DNA of 64,000 nt from Siphonodentalium dalli (taxonomy: Eukaryota > Mollusca > Scaphopoda > Gadilida > Siphonodentaliidae). Shown here one piece after another: positions 21,953-36,900 of this stretch. The stretch is from positions 220,677,982 through 220,741,981 of the forward strand of contig CP136063.1 in the NCBI GenBank assembly GCA_032622095.1, written 5' to 3'. Position numbers and translations under genes: made by a program. Every line of letters starts with the position of its first letter. Position 1 is the stretch's first letter. The notes beneath the pieces were generated by a model. That model was not told the origin of the DNA, did no database searches, and saw only the letters and a list, made by a program, of their open reading frames with translations.

Positions 21953-24900
21953 GTAATAATATACATGTATACCGTTATAATTATTCAGGAGCATTCTCTA
22001 GTCGACTAGTGGAGAGGGATCTGGTAATCACTGGTAATTTCAGAAAATGTCAGCTGAATCAGTGAATGTGTCAGAAAAATCAGCTATATCAGTATATGTA
22101 CAATATATAGCTCTAAAATCAGCTACCCTAGCAGAATTCAGCGAGAGATTATACAATTTATATACTCTCGACTCCACAATTTTTATATGTACATGTATGA
22201 CAGAAACTGAGAAAGACAAAAAATTGTAAAATGTGCATTGAAACGGAAATGGGCCAGCTCGTCCCACTCCCAGGGCCCACTCGGTCCAATCAGCCTGGGC
22301 CAGCTCGTCTCAGGGCCCACTCGGTCCAATCGGCCTGGGCCAGCTCGCCCTGGCTCGGTCCAAGGGACACCGAATGTATATATTTGCCAGTATACAACAG
22401 AGATGTGGCTGCATGGGACAAATTAATCCATTTGGGGAGGGGTGTAAAACTCGGGACTTGCAATTTACAACTTACAGCCATTTCGGCCTGAACATTTGAT
22501 AAAAATTAGCAAATTGGTTCAACTTAAGATCCCAAATTTGACCCAAAAACATATTAGTTTTATTACACATTAAGGGTCAGACGCACGTTTTGCCAAAATT
22601 TCCTGGTATTTCAAAATGTATTTTCCCTAAATCTATCAGGAATATCTTTGTGAAATTTTGTACAAGAGATTATTGTGGTACCATACATAAGAACCATTGG
22701 ACATTTGGTTATTATAATCTCATTTACTTTACTTTTATGGCATGAAAAATCTTTAAAATTTCACTGTGTTCAGGTACCGAGAACTACTGTAAAACAGATT
22801 TTTTTCGAAAGTGCATTTCATATATACATGATATCATATCTGAAGATCATGAGAGGAGACTTAATTTTTCTTGATTCATGAAATTAAATGATTATTTTCA
22901 TTCAGAAAGACAACTACCATAAATAATTTTTTATTATTGAGAATTTTCATGCCATGCTTGTTGGTCATTGAAAAATTGGGCTCAGTTGAGTTCTGGGTCA
23001 TGGGTTCATAACCAAGTTAAATCTGACCACCATATCTCTTAACACTGGGGCCTAATTTCTGTTGATTGCTCCCTGCTTGAGTGGACAGCACCACATTTGA
23101 ACATTTGTTTTCATTGGGCTGGCATATTTGTGACTGCTTTATTCTTCATTATAATACATGGGGTATGATGCTATAATATGCAATTAAAAAGCCAACTCAA
23201 CATTATGATACAAATGAAGCCTCCTCTCATGGAGTCAAGACAATAAGCTATTTGATGGTTGACATGTTGTTTGAAATTATAAATTTTTCTGGCAGTTCTC
23301 GGTACCTAAAGGCCGGGACAGAAACGAAACAAATATTTTCAACCTCTCAAATGTATTAAAATCCATTATAGTTATTGTCTCTTTATAATTGCTCTGATTC
23401 TATATATAATGAAAATTATCATATGTAAAATTCAAGATTTTTCACCAGATAGATCCAGAGAAATTCTTTGTTGAAAATCACTTGCCATTTCTGGCTGGAT
23501 TTACTGTGATTTATGCAAAACATGCGTCTCCCCCTTAACAGGTTCGAAAAGAAAAATTTCAATCGTTTCTTTTTTAAATTTCAAATGGTGTTGTTAGATA
23601 TTTTAATTTCATGTTCCGATCAGTTTTCCTACGATTTGGAAAATGTTTGCAAAAGCGTGAAGCAAAATAGACCAACGAATGTGCATTTTTGTCTAGCTCA
23701 GTATACTAACGCAATCGCAAGTGTGAGGCGCAGGTGATTAGCTGACTGGTTACGGTGTAAACAACCAGCTTTATATATTGTTTTGATATATAGGAGTGGG
23801 GACAATAATGGCTTCTAAAAGTTTTCCCAAATTAACCCGGGGATAGTGAGATGAACTCAGATAAATTCATTCATAATGTGAAAACAGTAGAATATTGTTT
23901 ATTCATGAATTCGCCGGTTTCTCGTTCAAACATACTATAATGTGATTACTGCCTATTATCTGTAAACAAACATGCCTAAAGTAATCAAAATGTCAAAATT
24001 GATGGACAAACCCTGAAATATATCATAATCTTAGCTTAAGAAATTCATATCCACAAATTTAATTCCTGGGCCCATTCGGCCAAAAAAGCCGGGCCAGCTC
24101 ATTCCAAAAACTGTCTGGATCGAGTGGGCCCTGGGACGAGCTTGCCCGGATCCATTGAAACTAGGTCATGATGTCATGATTGCTGCTATTTCAAGTGTTT
24201 TCTTAGTGGATGACGATACAATAATATGTTACATATTGTTGTATCATCATATTGTATGACTAATATGAGTCCAGATTTAGATCATGCCATGAATATCGAT
24301 CTACTCTAGCTAATGCCCGCAGAGATCATGATTCATATTCCACCCAGTACAACACCTGGAAATTTTGAAAAGGATTACAACGTTGTAAATTTTCTCAGTC
24401 AATATCGATGCCCGCTAATTCACTGAGCACGATGCCGAAAAGATTTTAGTGCTAGGCCGCACCTAACAGAAGTTATGGCGATTCATGCTATTGAATATTA
24501 CATTATGAATTATGAAAAGTTAATCTTTCTTCATATGACATCACATGAGGGACTACTAGCGACACACTGTCAAACCTGAAAGGTTGTTGCCATTGGCTTT
24601 TATCTACTTATTGTTTATACAGAAATGGCTGGACGATCGGAGCTGAAAATTTGCACATGAGTAATTTGACCCGAGGAATCTTATTAGATAGGTCCCGTTG
24701 ACATCAGGTGTCTTAAAAGGGCACTAATAATTCATTAAATATACACAAAATTGTTGTTATATGGTCGGTGAAAATTGAAACACATGGATAAATTGACCCG
24801 TAGAGTATAATTTTATAGATGACGTTGACCTAAGATGACTTAAAGAGGCAAATATGAGCGATAAAGAGTTTTCCTTATGTAGAAACATTAGTACAGATGG

Positions 24901-27900
24901 GTCACCTGACCAGGGGAATGTCATGGGATAGGCGCATACTGGCTGAGAATAAAGCACTACTTTAATACTTGCCTTTGATTTCCGATTACTTAAAAGGGGG
25001 ATAATAAATTATATTATCAATAAAGAGCATTTACTATCAGTCTAGAAGATATGTGGAAAATTGGTGGTAAAAACATTGTATGATAGGAAGAGTATTAGTC
25101 AGAGGTACGTAAATGAAATCAGGATAGAGGTGTTAGCCTGTTATTTAAAAATCAGAAACCAATTTTCCCACATATCTTCTAGAATGATAATAAATGCTTT
25201 TTATATTATCATATAATCTATTAGTCCCACTTTAAGTCATCTGAGGTGAAAGGTAATTAATTAATGTTTTATTCTCTGTTCAGCTATTATTCATGGATGG
25301 AACATTGAGCAGATGTGCCTACGTCATCTCATGCCATCCCATGGTCAGAAGACCCATTTGTAAAAAAATTCTTAAATAAGGAACGCTCTTTATTGTTCAT
25401 ATATGCCCCTTTAAATCATCTGAGGTCAACAGCATCTATCTCATGACAATTTAAGGGTAAATTTTTCCTTGTGTTTCAAATTTCACCAACCAGATTGCAA
25501 CAATTTTGTGTACATGTATATAATTAATTATTTAATTTAATTAATTATTAGTGCCCTTTTAAGACATCTGATTTGAACGGGACCTATCTAATAAGATTCC
25601 TCGGGTCAAATTACTCATATGCGCAAATTTTCAGCTCCAATGAACCAGCCGTTTTTGTATATAAACAATCAGTAGATAAAAGCCAATTAAGACAGTCTTT
25701 TCAGGTTTGACACTGTGTGTCGCTAGTAGTCCCTCATGTGACATCACATGAAGGAAGATTAATGATTCCGACAGCATAAATCCATAATGTAATATTCAAA
25801 CGCATGAATCGCCATAACTTCAGTTAGGGGTGGCCTATCAAAAAATATTTTCGGCAATGTGCTCAGTGGGTTAGTGGGCATCGATAACGACAGAAAAATT
25901 TATGCTGGTGTCATCCTTGAGGACGAACAGTTGGGCACAGCCCACCGCTCAGGTGATTCATAGCAATGCATGTGCTGGTTGCACTTATAGTTATACTAAG
26001 TTCGATTTTCAACATGGATGCCACCATCTTGAATTTGATTTGGCTCCATCTTGGAAACATTGTAATTACATTTACACTGCAAAATTTATCTATTCATATA
26101 GCCAACATAACAATTTAACATCATTCATTGTGTAAGGGCATTAAATAGTTTATACTTTAAACAATAATTATAAGCATTAGTTAAATTATAAATATGGACA
26201 ACCAGAAGTGTACAATGCAACACCATAATGAAATTATGTAAAACTGCAAATTTTAGTAAGCCACATTGCCAAAACAACATTATTTATCTTGCAAATGTCT
26301 TAAATGTTTGTCTTATCACTGAATAAACTATTCATTAGTTTAGTAAATTAGTAAATGCATGTTTGAATTCACATGGTATTGCACCTAGAACAATTTACTG
26401 ACACTGTTAGGTGATGTCATATGTCATATCCAAAAGGACGTCATATGGTCACGTGCACGGTGAAATGCATACGCAACTGGAAACATATAAACGAAAAACT
26501 GATAATGTTATCAAGGAATTCAGACAAAAGCAGGACAAGGAAATAGACAAAACCGAAACAAAACTCGAGAAATACAGCAAACAATAGAGAAGGCCATGAA
26601 AGATATAATTAAACTACCAACAGAAAACAATCATATCATCAAAACAGGAGATACATGTAGCAATATAGCTATATGCAACATTCCTGAAACGTCTCAACAT
26701 TCTGGCTTATCAGAATTTCTCTGTCATGACCCTACGTGCTACATGTCTGGTGCTGACGTGCTACATGGCTATGCCTCAACGCCGTGTTATATGATGTTAG
26801 GGACCTGCGAATATTCGAGATTCGATTCGATGTTGATATCGGGCACCTATTCGAGATCGACACCGAATCGATCCGCTGATTCGGATATTTTTAAATCGGT
26901 GTTACTTCGGTGTATTCTCATTTTTTCCATCTAAATAACACATACCAAATGACCTGAGCTCACAAAGATTGAAGTGCAAGGTTGCCATTAAGTTAGCCAA
27001 CATAGGTAATTTTGAATGTATGCCGTTCAGAATAGACGTGCTTATGCAAATTATGTGCTTCGATCGCAACCCATGACTTTGATCAATCGTCGCATATATT
27101 TGTAATCTGTGTCAACACTATAAATTGTCTACACAGTGAGTGATTGCTAATTGCGGAACTTAATTGATTACCTTATGTTTAGAACTTCATATATCCAATT
27201 CAGATTATATGAATAAAATTCAATGTCAGCCGCCATATTAGCGACAAAACAGTTTGGAATGAACAGAAACGGTGAGAAATCTTAGAACAATCGGTCTATT
27301 ACGTTCTTAATTGGGCATTATCATGTGCGACCAGTTATCTGCGACACTGCCGGCAGAATTTCTATGAATTTCCTACAATCAGTTTCCCGTGAAATGGAGC
27401 GTTGCACCAAGTTTTGATCAATTGCATCCTGTTGATAACATAATTTAACACTTGTAACTTGTTTTCTGGGACCCCCTCCGTGAAGACAACTACTGTGAAT
27501 ATATGATGCAGGTGTTTGATCTATTGTGGGGTGAACAGTTTAACAGATAACTACCATTGGTATCGGACTACAACAATCATATAGCTGAACGGTGTACCAT
27601 GTCCACTTGTGTCAAATCTTTATTATCTTTATTAAATAATGTAGACAAGTGACTTCCATTCCATGGGGTTTGTGATACGTTGATTGAACTGTCTTCAAGT
27701 GGCTTAATGTCACTTCTCGCCATGACACAGCTAGATAGAAATTCAATGCAACATATCCCAAACCCTCTGAGACTGAGGGTGTCTTGCCGATGTCATGATT
27801 TTTACTAAAAAAAAAACACAAGTTCCAATGGATGTTTAAGGAGATTAACATTGCTATATAGCATCTAGTGAATTTTGCAATTTTTTGTCATGAGACACCG

Positions 27901-30900
27901 AAAGACAAAATGGTAGACAATGTCAATCACTAGCTGATTCGATTCGAGGTTCGATTCAATGTCGATATCAGGAAGGAGATTCGATATCGAGAGTAGATTC
28001 GATGCAAAATCCCTGATTCGCAGATCCCTATATGATGTGACAGGTTGCTCTATGACGATCTTCTGGAAATTACTCCCCATGTGGGTTTGGTGAAGAACAC
28101 CCTTTGAAGTTTTTAGCGCGATTGCATTATCTCTTGAATCGTCCTAGCATGACCCATGTCTACACATTGTATAACAGGTGTAGAAAATAAGTGAATTTCA
28201 AATATTGAAATCTGAAGGGTGGGTTCCTCAACTCAAATAAAATGTTTTTCACCCCCGAAGCAGAAGAAATAGTAATTTAGGGGGTGCTCAATTCTGACAG
28301 GGTATCTTTAATTTTCTTTCAGTGGCACATTAGAAGGACAGCGGGAACGACCTGGATATAAGGAACTCTTAGATGACCCATTGCTACAGTTCTCTGGAAC
28401 TTATATTGATGGATGTAGTGATCTGTATGTCACAACACAAGTCTTCGCTGATGGACGTCCCTTGTCGTTATCAGTTCAGACTTCCTATAAAGCTTTCAGT
28501 ACCAGATGGAAGTGAGTTTATATTGATAACACTCAAGAAGCAATTGTCATTACATTGATGCTACCCCGCACAGCTGTTTTTATTTTTATTTTCTTTAGAA
28601 AGTTTCATTTTCTTTTTGTCCCCCGACGTTTCCGTCGGAGGACTATAGAAATGACCCTCGTCCGTCCGTCCGTCCGTCCGTCCGTGCGTCCGTGTGTCCG
28701 TGCGTCCGAGATCGGGTACCTTCATGGTGTAATCAACTCCTCCTACAGTTTTAAACGTAGAGATTTGAAACTCTGGGATATTGTTCCTAACATGTTGGTG
28801 ATTTGCAACATCTATATAGCTAATCAAAAATATCATTTTTTCCATATTTTTGGGGGGTTTTCGACTTAGAAAATTTGGAACATTTTTGCCGTTTGGATGA
28901 GATTGGGTACCTTCATGGTGTAATCAACTCCTCCTACAGTTTTAAATGTAGAGATTTGAAACTCTGGGATATTGTTCCTAACATGTTGGTGATTTGCAAC
29001 ATCTATATAGCTAATAAAAAATATCATTTTTTCCATATTTTTGGGGGGTTTTCGACTTAGAAAATTTGGAACATTTTTGCCTTTTGGATGAGATTTGGTA
29101 CCTTCATGGTGTAATCAACTCCTCCTACAGTTTTAAATGTAGAGATTTGGGATATTGTTCCTAACATGTTGGTGATTTGCAACATCTATATAGCTAATAT
29201 TATTTTTATGGAGTTATTAACCCTTTTCGACTTAGAAAATTTCAACATTTTTTTTAAATTTCTTTAACAAAGCGGCATCGACTTGCCATGTTGTCGGGGG
29301 ACACTGTGGTCTGCTGACCTTTTATTTAGTTTAGTTTCTCTATATCGTCAAATAGGTAGAAGACACAATGCATAATCATTGGTGATAAATAGGTGCACAT
29401 CACCATCTGAGAACTTAAATTTAAGTCTAGGTCTCGCATAGCAGATGCAGAATGGTCATGCAGAATGAGGTCACCAGAGGATGAATTTGGTGATGCTAGC
29501 ATGCTGTGCAGGGAAGCATCACTAAATTCACTCTCTGGGGACCTCATTCTGCAAATGTCCATATTTTTGGGGCCTGTCAACGGTCATGACAATATTTTCT
29601 TCTGAGCCACTAACTGTTTCAAAGTGTTGATATATTGATAAATTTGTTCACTATCATGATTTCAGAATCTTTGGAGCTGTTTATGAAGTCAGTTAAAGAC
29701 ACAATAATGAATCGCATCAATTCACATATATACAAAAATGCATCCACCCTACTTTAACATTTAGATTCCTGAATCGGTTCTTCCTTTCAGTTATAAAAGT
29801 ATAGATTGGAATGGTCTATTCTTCGTTGATGGGGGGGGGAATGTTTCGCAATAGAGAACACGATATGGATTGCTATTCACTTTAGGGATGTTCAAGTAAT
29901 TAGTTCAACAAATAGCATTAAAAATTAAGATTCTTTGTTGAAACATATTAGCTAATTATCTTATCAAATAAATGGATGGGAATCAATTGATTATTTACCA
30001 GCTAATTTTTAGCTCAATTTTCACAAAGTCAAGTTGAGCTATTGCCATGGGTTGGCATCCGTTGTCCGTCTGTTGAGCCATGTGTGCATCCGTCCATCAT
30101 CAATTTCTTTCAGCTCACCCGACAGGCCACATCCCTCATCCAATTGTCACCAAACATGGTGACCTCTAGATTATTTTTTCCGAAATATGTTAAAAAACAT
30201 GGCTGACGGCATCCATACTGGTTTTCAAATTTGAATCCATTCTGTGCAGCCCACATATATTAGAGAAATTTTTATGAATTTGCAGGCATGTTTAGGATCA
30301 CCTCTAGATGGCGGCTATCAAATTTGAACGATTTTTTATGTAAAACACGGCTGCTGGCAGCCATCTTGGATTTGACTCTTTACATGACAATATTATTTGG
30401 CACACCCTACAGCCATCAGTTATCATCAGATTCATCCCAAACTTCATTTGGATCGGGGTGTTCTCTAGTTACCATTCACGATTGGCATTGTGACAGGTAG
30501 ACCTCAATTCCATTTCTCTCTCACAATCAACTCAACTGAAAATACAGCTTACTCAACAAAATTTAGTTTTTCTCCAAAATTCAGCTCTGTGTTTTCGCAG
30601 TTTTTCTGATATTTTTGTTTTAATATCCATTCCTTGGTTATAGTTTAGAATCACTACTAGGGGAATTATGATATAAAGTTAATTTTATGACATGATGATA
30701 TACATGTAGTAGAGTCTTGATTGTTTATTTTTCAGCTGGAATGAATGGATAAAACTTCCAATAAAATACAGCGACTTACCTCGGAATGCAGTGCTAACAC
30801 TCACTATATGGGATATCTATGGTACCAACAAGACCTTACCAGTTGGAGGAACAACTATTCCCCTGATTGGGAAAAGGGGGTGAGTTGTTTCAAAGCATTA

Positions 30901-33900
30901 ATGTTCACTTCAAGTCCATCATTTGTTTGCATTTGTCACAGATTTCTCATCAAATTTATTGATATAGCTCCGAAATATGTGTTTTGTTTCTTACATTTTT
31001 TGATTTGTTGGTCCCGGTTCGTTTTTTTAAATCAGCTTTCTCTTAAAAATTGCTCGTGTAGATGATCTAGAAAATCCAGATCTGTCTTCACTCTGAAAAA
31101 TGTATAGAACTACATGTACTTAATTTTGATGATTAAAATGAAGAGAAAGCAGTGCGTGCAGTTTTTTTAATAGTTTCATGTCAAGATAACGCAATATACC
31201 TTCCTCGGACATTCCGATTCCAGAATTCCGATGGATGCAAATGGCACCATTTTTATATGGGGCCCTACATTGTGTTCAAAGTTGTATTTTTTTTTATGAC
31301 TTCAATGCATCTTTCTGTGACATATAATGCTCATAGAAAGGTATTTGAAGTATATATCAACCTCTTTTGTACTTGGAAAATTTCATAAGCGAATATTATA
31401 TGTGTATTTTGGAGCGCAATTCTCTATGTGGCTGTAATAAATATATATTATGCTCATGAATAAATATTATGCTCACTGAGGTTGGTGATATTCATCCATT
31501 TAATAGTCACATTTTATCTTCTGCAAATTAGGTGATATAGAAACTGAACAGAAGGGAAAAAGTAACTAAAACAATGTTAATTTAAGACTATAGATACTTC
31601 CCTATGTGTGTCTGTCATTTGCAAAATGAGGTACCCAGAGGGTGAATTTAGTGACGCTACCCCACACATTGGGCTAGCATCACTAAAAAGGCTTAGGCCT
31701 CATCTTCTGGGAAGTATCTATAATCTCCAATTAACACTGTTTTAGTTACTTTTTCCCTTCCGTTCAGTTTCTATATCCCCTAATTTGCAGATGATGCATA
31801 ATCATGGTGACTAATGGTTGAACTTCACCAACTTCAACAGGTGAACTTCAATCGAATCCTAGGTAAATACAGAATGTGGACAAACGAAGAAGAATAAGAA
31901 TACTTTATTGACTAACATGTAACAAAATACTGACAAACAGCTGATAACATCTGTTTATGACCATTTCTTATCAAGTTTTCTTCATTCATTTTCTTCTTTG
32001 ATTTTTTATATCAAAGTTCACTTTTATGTGACCTTGAAATGGTCTAGTAACAATGAAATTTTTTCCATCTGCAGGACCTTCCGGAGAGGCATGCATGATT
32101 TGAAGGTATGGCCAAAAGTGGAAGCAGACCCTCTGATGCCAACAACAACACCTGGAAAATCTAAAGATGAATGTGACAGTATGGGAAGACTGGCGAAGGT
32201 ATTGTTTGTAGTATGAATGTGACAGTATTTGTCCTAAACAAATTAGAAATGACCTACTCGATTGAGTTTCTGTAGGACATCATGACTTAATGGCATTTTC
32301 CTCTGAGAATTTCTCACTATTTTGACCCATTCAATTTCAGAATGACCTACATGTACACAATCATAATTGTGCAGGTCATCTTGACCTAAACCATTTGGAA
32401 AATTATAATCAGGCTTTAGTAGATATATCTTATATTTATAGTGCCTTAGGCTAGGGTTGGGCGGTATTGACGTTTTTAAAAACCGCGATTTTTCAAAAAT
32501 AACACCGCGATATACATGTACAGTTTTATTGAATATTATTTTACTATTGAAAATATCACGTAAAATCATATTTTAAACGAGAGATATAACACTCAGGGTT
32601 TTCGTTATTAGGGATTAAAATCCTACACACTATCGCCAGGCAGTAAATGATAAACTATTGTGTCCATTATATAAAGTTCCTGTATTCTGGAATACGCAAC
32701 AACATTGAGTGAATTACAGGCTCACGTTATCCTGATCACCCCATTGTTTACATTTCAGCACGCGATTCACATTCCCGTGACGTCATAGCTAAGCACGTGC
32801 TCATACATGAAGGTTGATCGAGGACCTAGTAGAATTGGGCCAAGATGGTTCATTCTGGGCTGTCTGCCGTCTATCACACACAATGAATTACGGAACATTT
32901 TTAATTAACTTTTGAACACGGGATTTAGTTAAGGGGGAGAACTTTATTCATCTATTATCATAATAATGAAATAATAATAGCCAGGTGAAATGGAAGGGAG
33001 ACAATGCAGCTCAACTATATTTAAAATTGTGGTTGATGTTAGCGAGGTAACGTCCCAAGTGATATGAGCTGATATTCTTCGACCAACACCTGCGGGTCAT
33101 ATTCTGCATCTGCAAATACTCAATGGCGGGCTAGTTGAATGAATGTCACAGATTTGTCAGTCAACCTGAGTCAAATTTTAAGATATAATTGAACGACAAA
33201 TACCGCCGAGTCGTGAGTCAAAAAGTTTGGATGAAGTATCGCTTGTGACGTCACACCGCTATCAGGTTGAATTCGGAAGATACTCCATCGCTCTACTTCA
33301 GCCCAAAATACAACCATCGCGTCATTGGTTACAATAAAAGACAACAGACAATGTGGGAGCGACCGATAAAGGCTGCTTTCAATCAGCGGTCGGCTAAAGT
33401 ATTCAACTCAGTATTGGATTCTAATTTGAAACCGTCTTTTGAGGTGATAAAATTGCGGTTACGATATATTGAATTTGTATTTTACACACGGTTTCAATAC
33501 GGTTTTTCTTTTCCAAACCGACTATAGTCAATATATTGAAATACCACCCAGCCCTACCTTAGGTATTCTTGGTGGGAGCAGCTGAAAAATCATACAGAGT
33601 TTGTTAAACCATTAAACCAAGAAGAACATGAAAAAAAAAAGAATTAATTTATTATCAATATAAATAATCCTCCAGTGACAAGAATCCTCATGTTGAACTA
33701 TTGTTTGTAAACACTCGCTGTAACAGCAGCATCATTGTTATGTTTTCCACAAAGAGAGATTACTCTAAAATACAGACAGCATTGATTATGGTCAGATATT
33801 GGGCACTGCATATTCCATCATTAACTTATTTCCAGCAGCACTGGGGGGAATGAAAGTTGCTCTACATTTTTTCTTGGTCCTAAAATAAAATAAAATATTA

Positions 33901-36900
33901 CTTGTAACCAGGCCTACAAATATGGTGCCGGACATTTGCAGAATGATGTCCCTGGAGTGTAGAGAAGATGAAGCCTAAGCAAGATGAGGTCCCGAGAGGA
34001 TTAATATGGTGGCACCAGCCCGCTATGCAGGGTAGCATCACCAAATTCATCCTCTGGGGACCTGATTCTGAAAATGTCCGGCACCATATTTTCAGGCCTG
34101 CTTGCAACACTTTCTTGTTGCTTCACATTTTTATAAATAGTCTATTACCCAGAAGACACATTAACCCTTTTAGTGCCAGTGGCCGATCTCATCGGCCCTA
34201 ATTTACGGTCTGTAAAATCGGCCCTAAAAATAATTTAAAAATTCTAAAAAAAAATAATTTGTTTTTTGTTTATTTTGTTGTTGTTTGTTTTTGGTTGAAT
34301 TTCTTTTGGGTATGCTTAAGCATGCTATAGCGAATTTAAAAACAAACTGGATAAAACCTTAGGGGCATGTTATAACTCAAAACTATCACCAAGTATTCAT
34401 AGTAATAATTTTGATGCCCATGAAAAACGTGAGATTCCCTGGCACTAAACCTACAAAATTAGTCTGTTAAAGAATATAAGAACAAATTCTTAAAATTTTA
34501 AAAAATTGTAAAAAATAATAACAAATGATGAAAAATTGTTAAGCCAATGCATTCTCTTATATATGCGAGGCGACCTATGGTCGACTCGCATATATAAGAG
34601 AATGCATTGGCACAGGGTATATGGGTTGATACAAAAATCGCACGTGGCACTGAAAGGGTTAATATGGTTAGTTTATACAATTTTACAAAACCCATTGACA
34701 CAATTTTTTTTCGGAAATATTCCAAATACGTATGTTTTGAGATACCTCTTACCATATGATATATACATAATTTTGGGGGCCATGTTTGTTTATCCTGTCT
34801 ATTTTATCATTTGAATAACACATAATTTTATTTTGCAGCTGAGCAAAAAACACCGAGATGGCCACATGGTGAAGGTTGATTGGCTGGACAGGCTGACATT
34901 CCGAGAGATAGAGCTTATAAACGAGAAGCAGAAGAGAAACTCAAATTTTATGTACCTCAATGTAGAATTTCCCTTCATCCATTTTGAGGGAGTAGAACAC
35001 TCAATAGTATATTTTGAGAAGGTTAGTTGTTAGCTATTTTTCCCGGCTAATGCAGTCCATTATGTAGGTGAAACTTTGTTGACAAAGTTTAATTGGCATG
35101 CCTGTTTGTCTGCAAGTGTTGTGTAAAAATTGTCACATTTGGGTGTTACGATGCAATTGAGACGAGATTTATGTCAAGTCATTGGTAAATTGGTGGTTCA
35201 CTTAGAACTTCACTGTATTGACTATGGTATTGAAAAATATTTTGCGATATGACTAAATACCATGGATAAATAATTTTATTTGTCAAAATCTTCTGAATTA
35301 TTTCACATTTGTGAAGACTCATTAGCATTCAGGAAAAACATTTGACTTGACACTGGTTCTACATCGCTTCACTGCGCTCAGTCATGGCGGGCAAAAAAAG
35401 CATCAGGGCGTCATATATAGAGCCAGCATGTAGTCAACTCTGAAATGGGCTAACTATGTTGCTTTCATTGTTTAATTGCCTGGGCTTCACTGACGATTAT
35501 AAAAATAACATACTAATTTGTCTTTATCATACTTTAATTTGTCCGTAATGGAATTTTAACTGTGGAGCTTCGTGGTCCAGTGGTTAGTGCATCAGACTTG
35601 TCTTCGCTGTCAACACAGTGAGACAAGTTCTCAGCCTCCTGCTGGTCTAAGATGAATTTCACACAGCAATGTCTTGGCTAAATTGATCGACGTGCAATTG
35701 TCGGATTGTACTCTGTTCAAATTTCGTGGCAAGTTGTGACCTTGCTTGCTTGCACTGTGTCTGCTTCACACCACCCATGAAAGGGTACCTGATTATGAGC
35801 AGTGAAAGATCTTGATAGTATGCTAGCCACATTGTGGCAATACCTCCCCTGTCCATGGGGAGCAGTAGATGATTACTGAATCAGGGTAATAATTGTCATT
35901 ATCGTCTTAGAGCAATAAACTATAATTAGTTAAGTGCTATATAAAAAAAAATGTTATTATTATTATTAACTGAGAATTGAATGCCTAACTCGGCCTACCA
36001 TATATACCTGATAGTGAATATATTGCCTTCGGCGTATTACATTTCTGGGTGTCACCAAACCCACAATGGCGTAATGTGTCGATGACACTTGAATAAACAT
36101 TAGTCCAAGTAAAACAAATTTCAATGAGCTCTGATCACGAATGAATGGTTTGTGCGGACATGGGATCATGGCTTTGGTGTAAATGCAATGTCTGCCATCT
36201 GTGTATATTCATAAAAAACCCTTGTAATGAATTACAGACCGGTATATACATTTTTAACTGATGGGAGAATCCATTTAGTAAATAAAGGAATAAGGGCAAT
36301 AGTGAGTAATAAATTAATGCTAAACAAAATCCTGATATTTTCTATTTTTGTAGAATGGGGATGATCCATTTCAGTTCTGCACACATGCAGAAATTGTAAC
36401 AGTCCCAGATCCTGAAATCCTACTGGTAAGTAATTTACTCAGTAAATGCATACTATTTCAGTAATCAACAACAACAAAAAAAGTAATGTACAAACAAATA
36501 TCTTTTCAAAATGGTTCAACAACGTTGTTAAACTTGTTATATAAAAGAGCATATAGGTCAGTTGGTTAGTGGGCAACGTGTTAGCTTCACCTTCGACACT
36601 GTCAGGGCTTTGAATTTTGTGAGATTTTGTGTCTCCATTTGCATTCCCAGTACCATGAGCGTCACAAATCGACCATCGATGACGTCATCGATGCACTGAA
36701 AATTATTTCAGGGAAGCAAAATAATCTCAGACACATCGAAAAACATAATGGTTAAAATTTGTACATCCTCTCCTCTTATAGTGTCATGTCCAGGGATGAA
36801 ACTTTGTAGGCATTCCATCGGATCGGGTGCTGACACTAACGGCTGTCCCATCTGCTACAATGTGCACATGTTAAAGAACCCTACCATGGTAAAGAAGTAA

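Noticed and set aside
22047-22229. 60-codon frame just after PIK3C3 exon 1
   Set aside because: No similarity to VPS34, no acceptor in frame, and the exon 1 to exon 2 junction already gives the complete conserved N terminus.
28555-28869. 104-codon frame after PIK3C3 exon 2
   Set aside because: It is built from the GTCC microsatellite and core repeat of a Helentron-like element, and lies past the exon 2 donor.
35558-35640. Possible tRNA gene
   Set aside because: Only an A-box-like head is visible; no cloverleaf, no clear B box, and a SINE-type tail follows.
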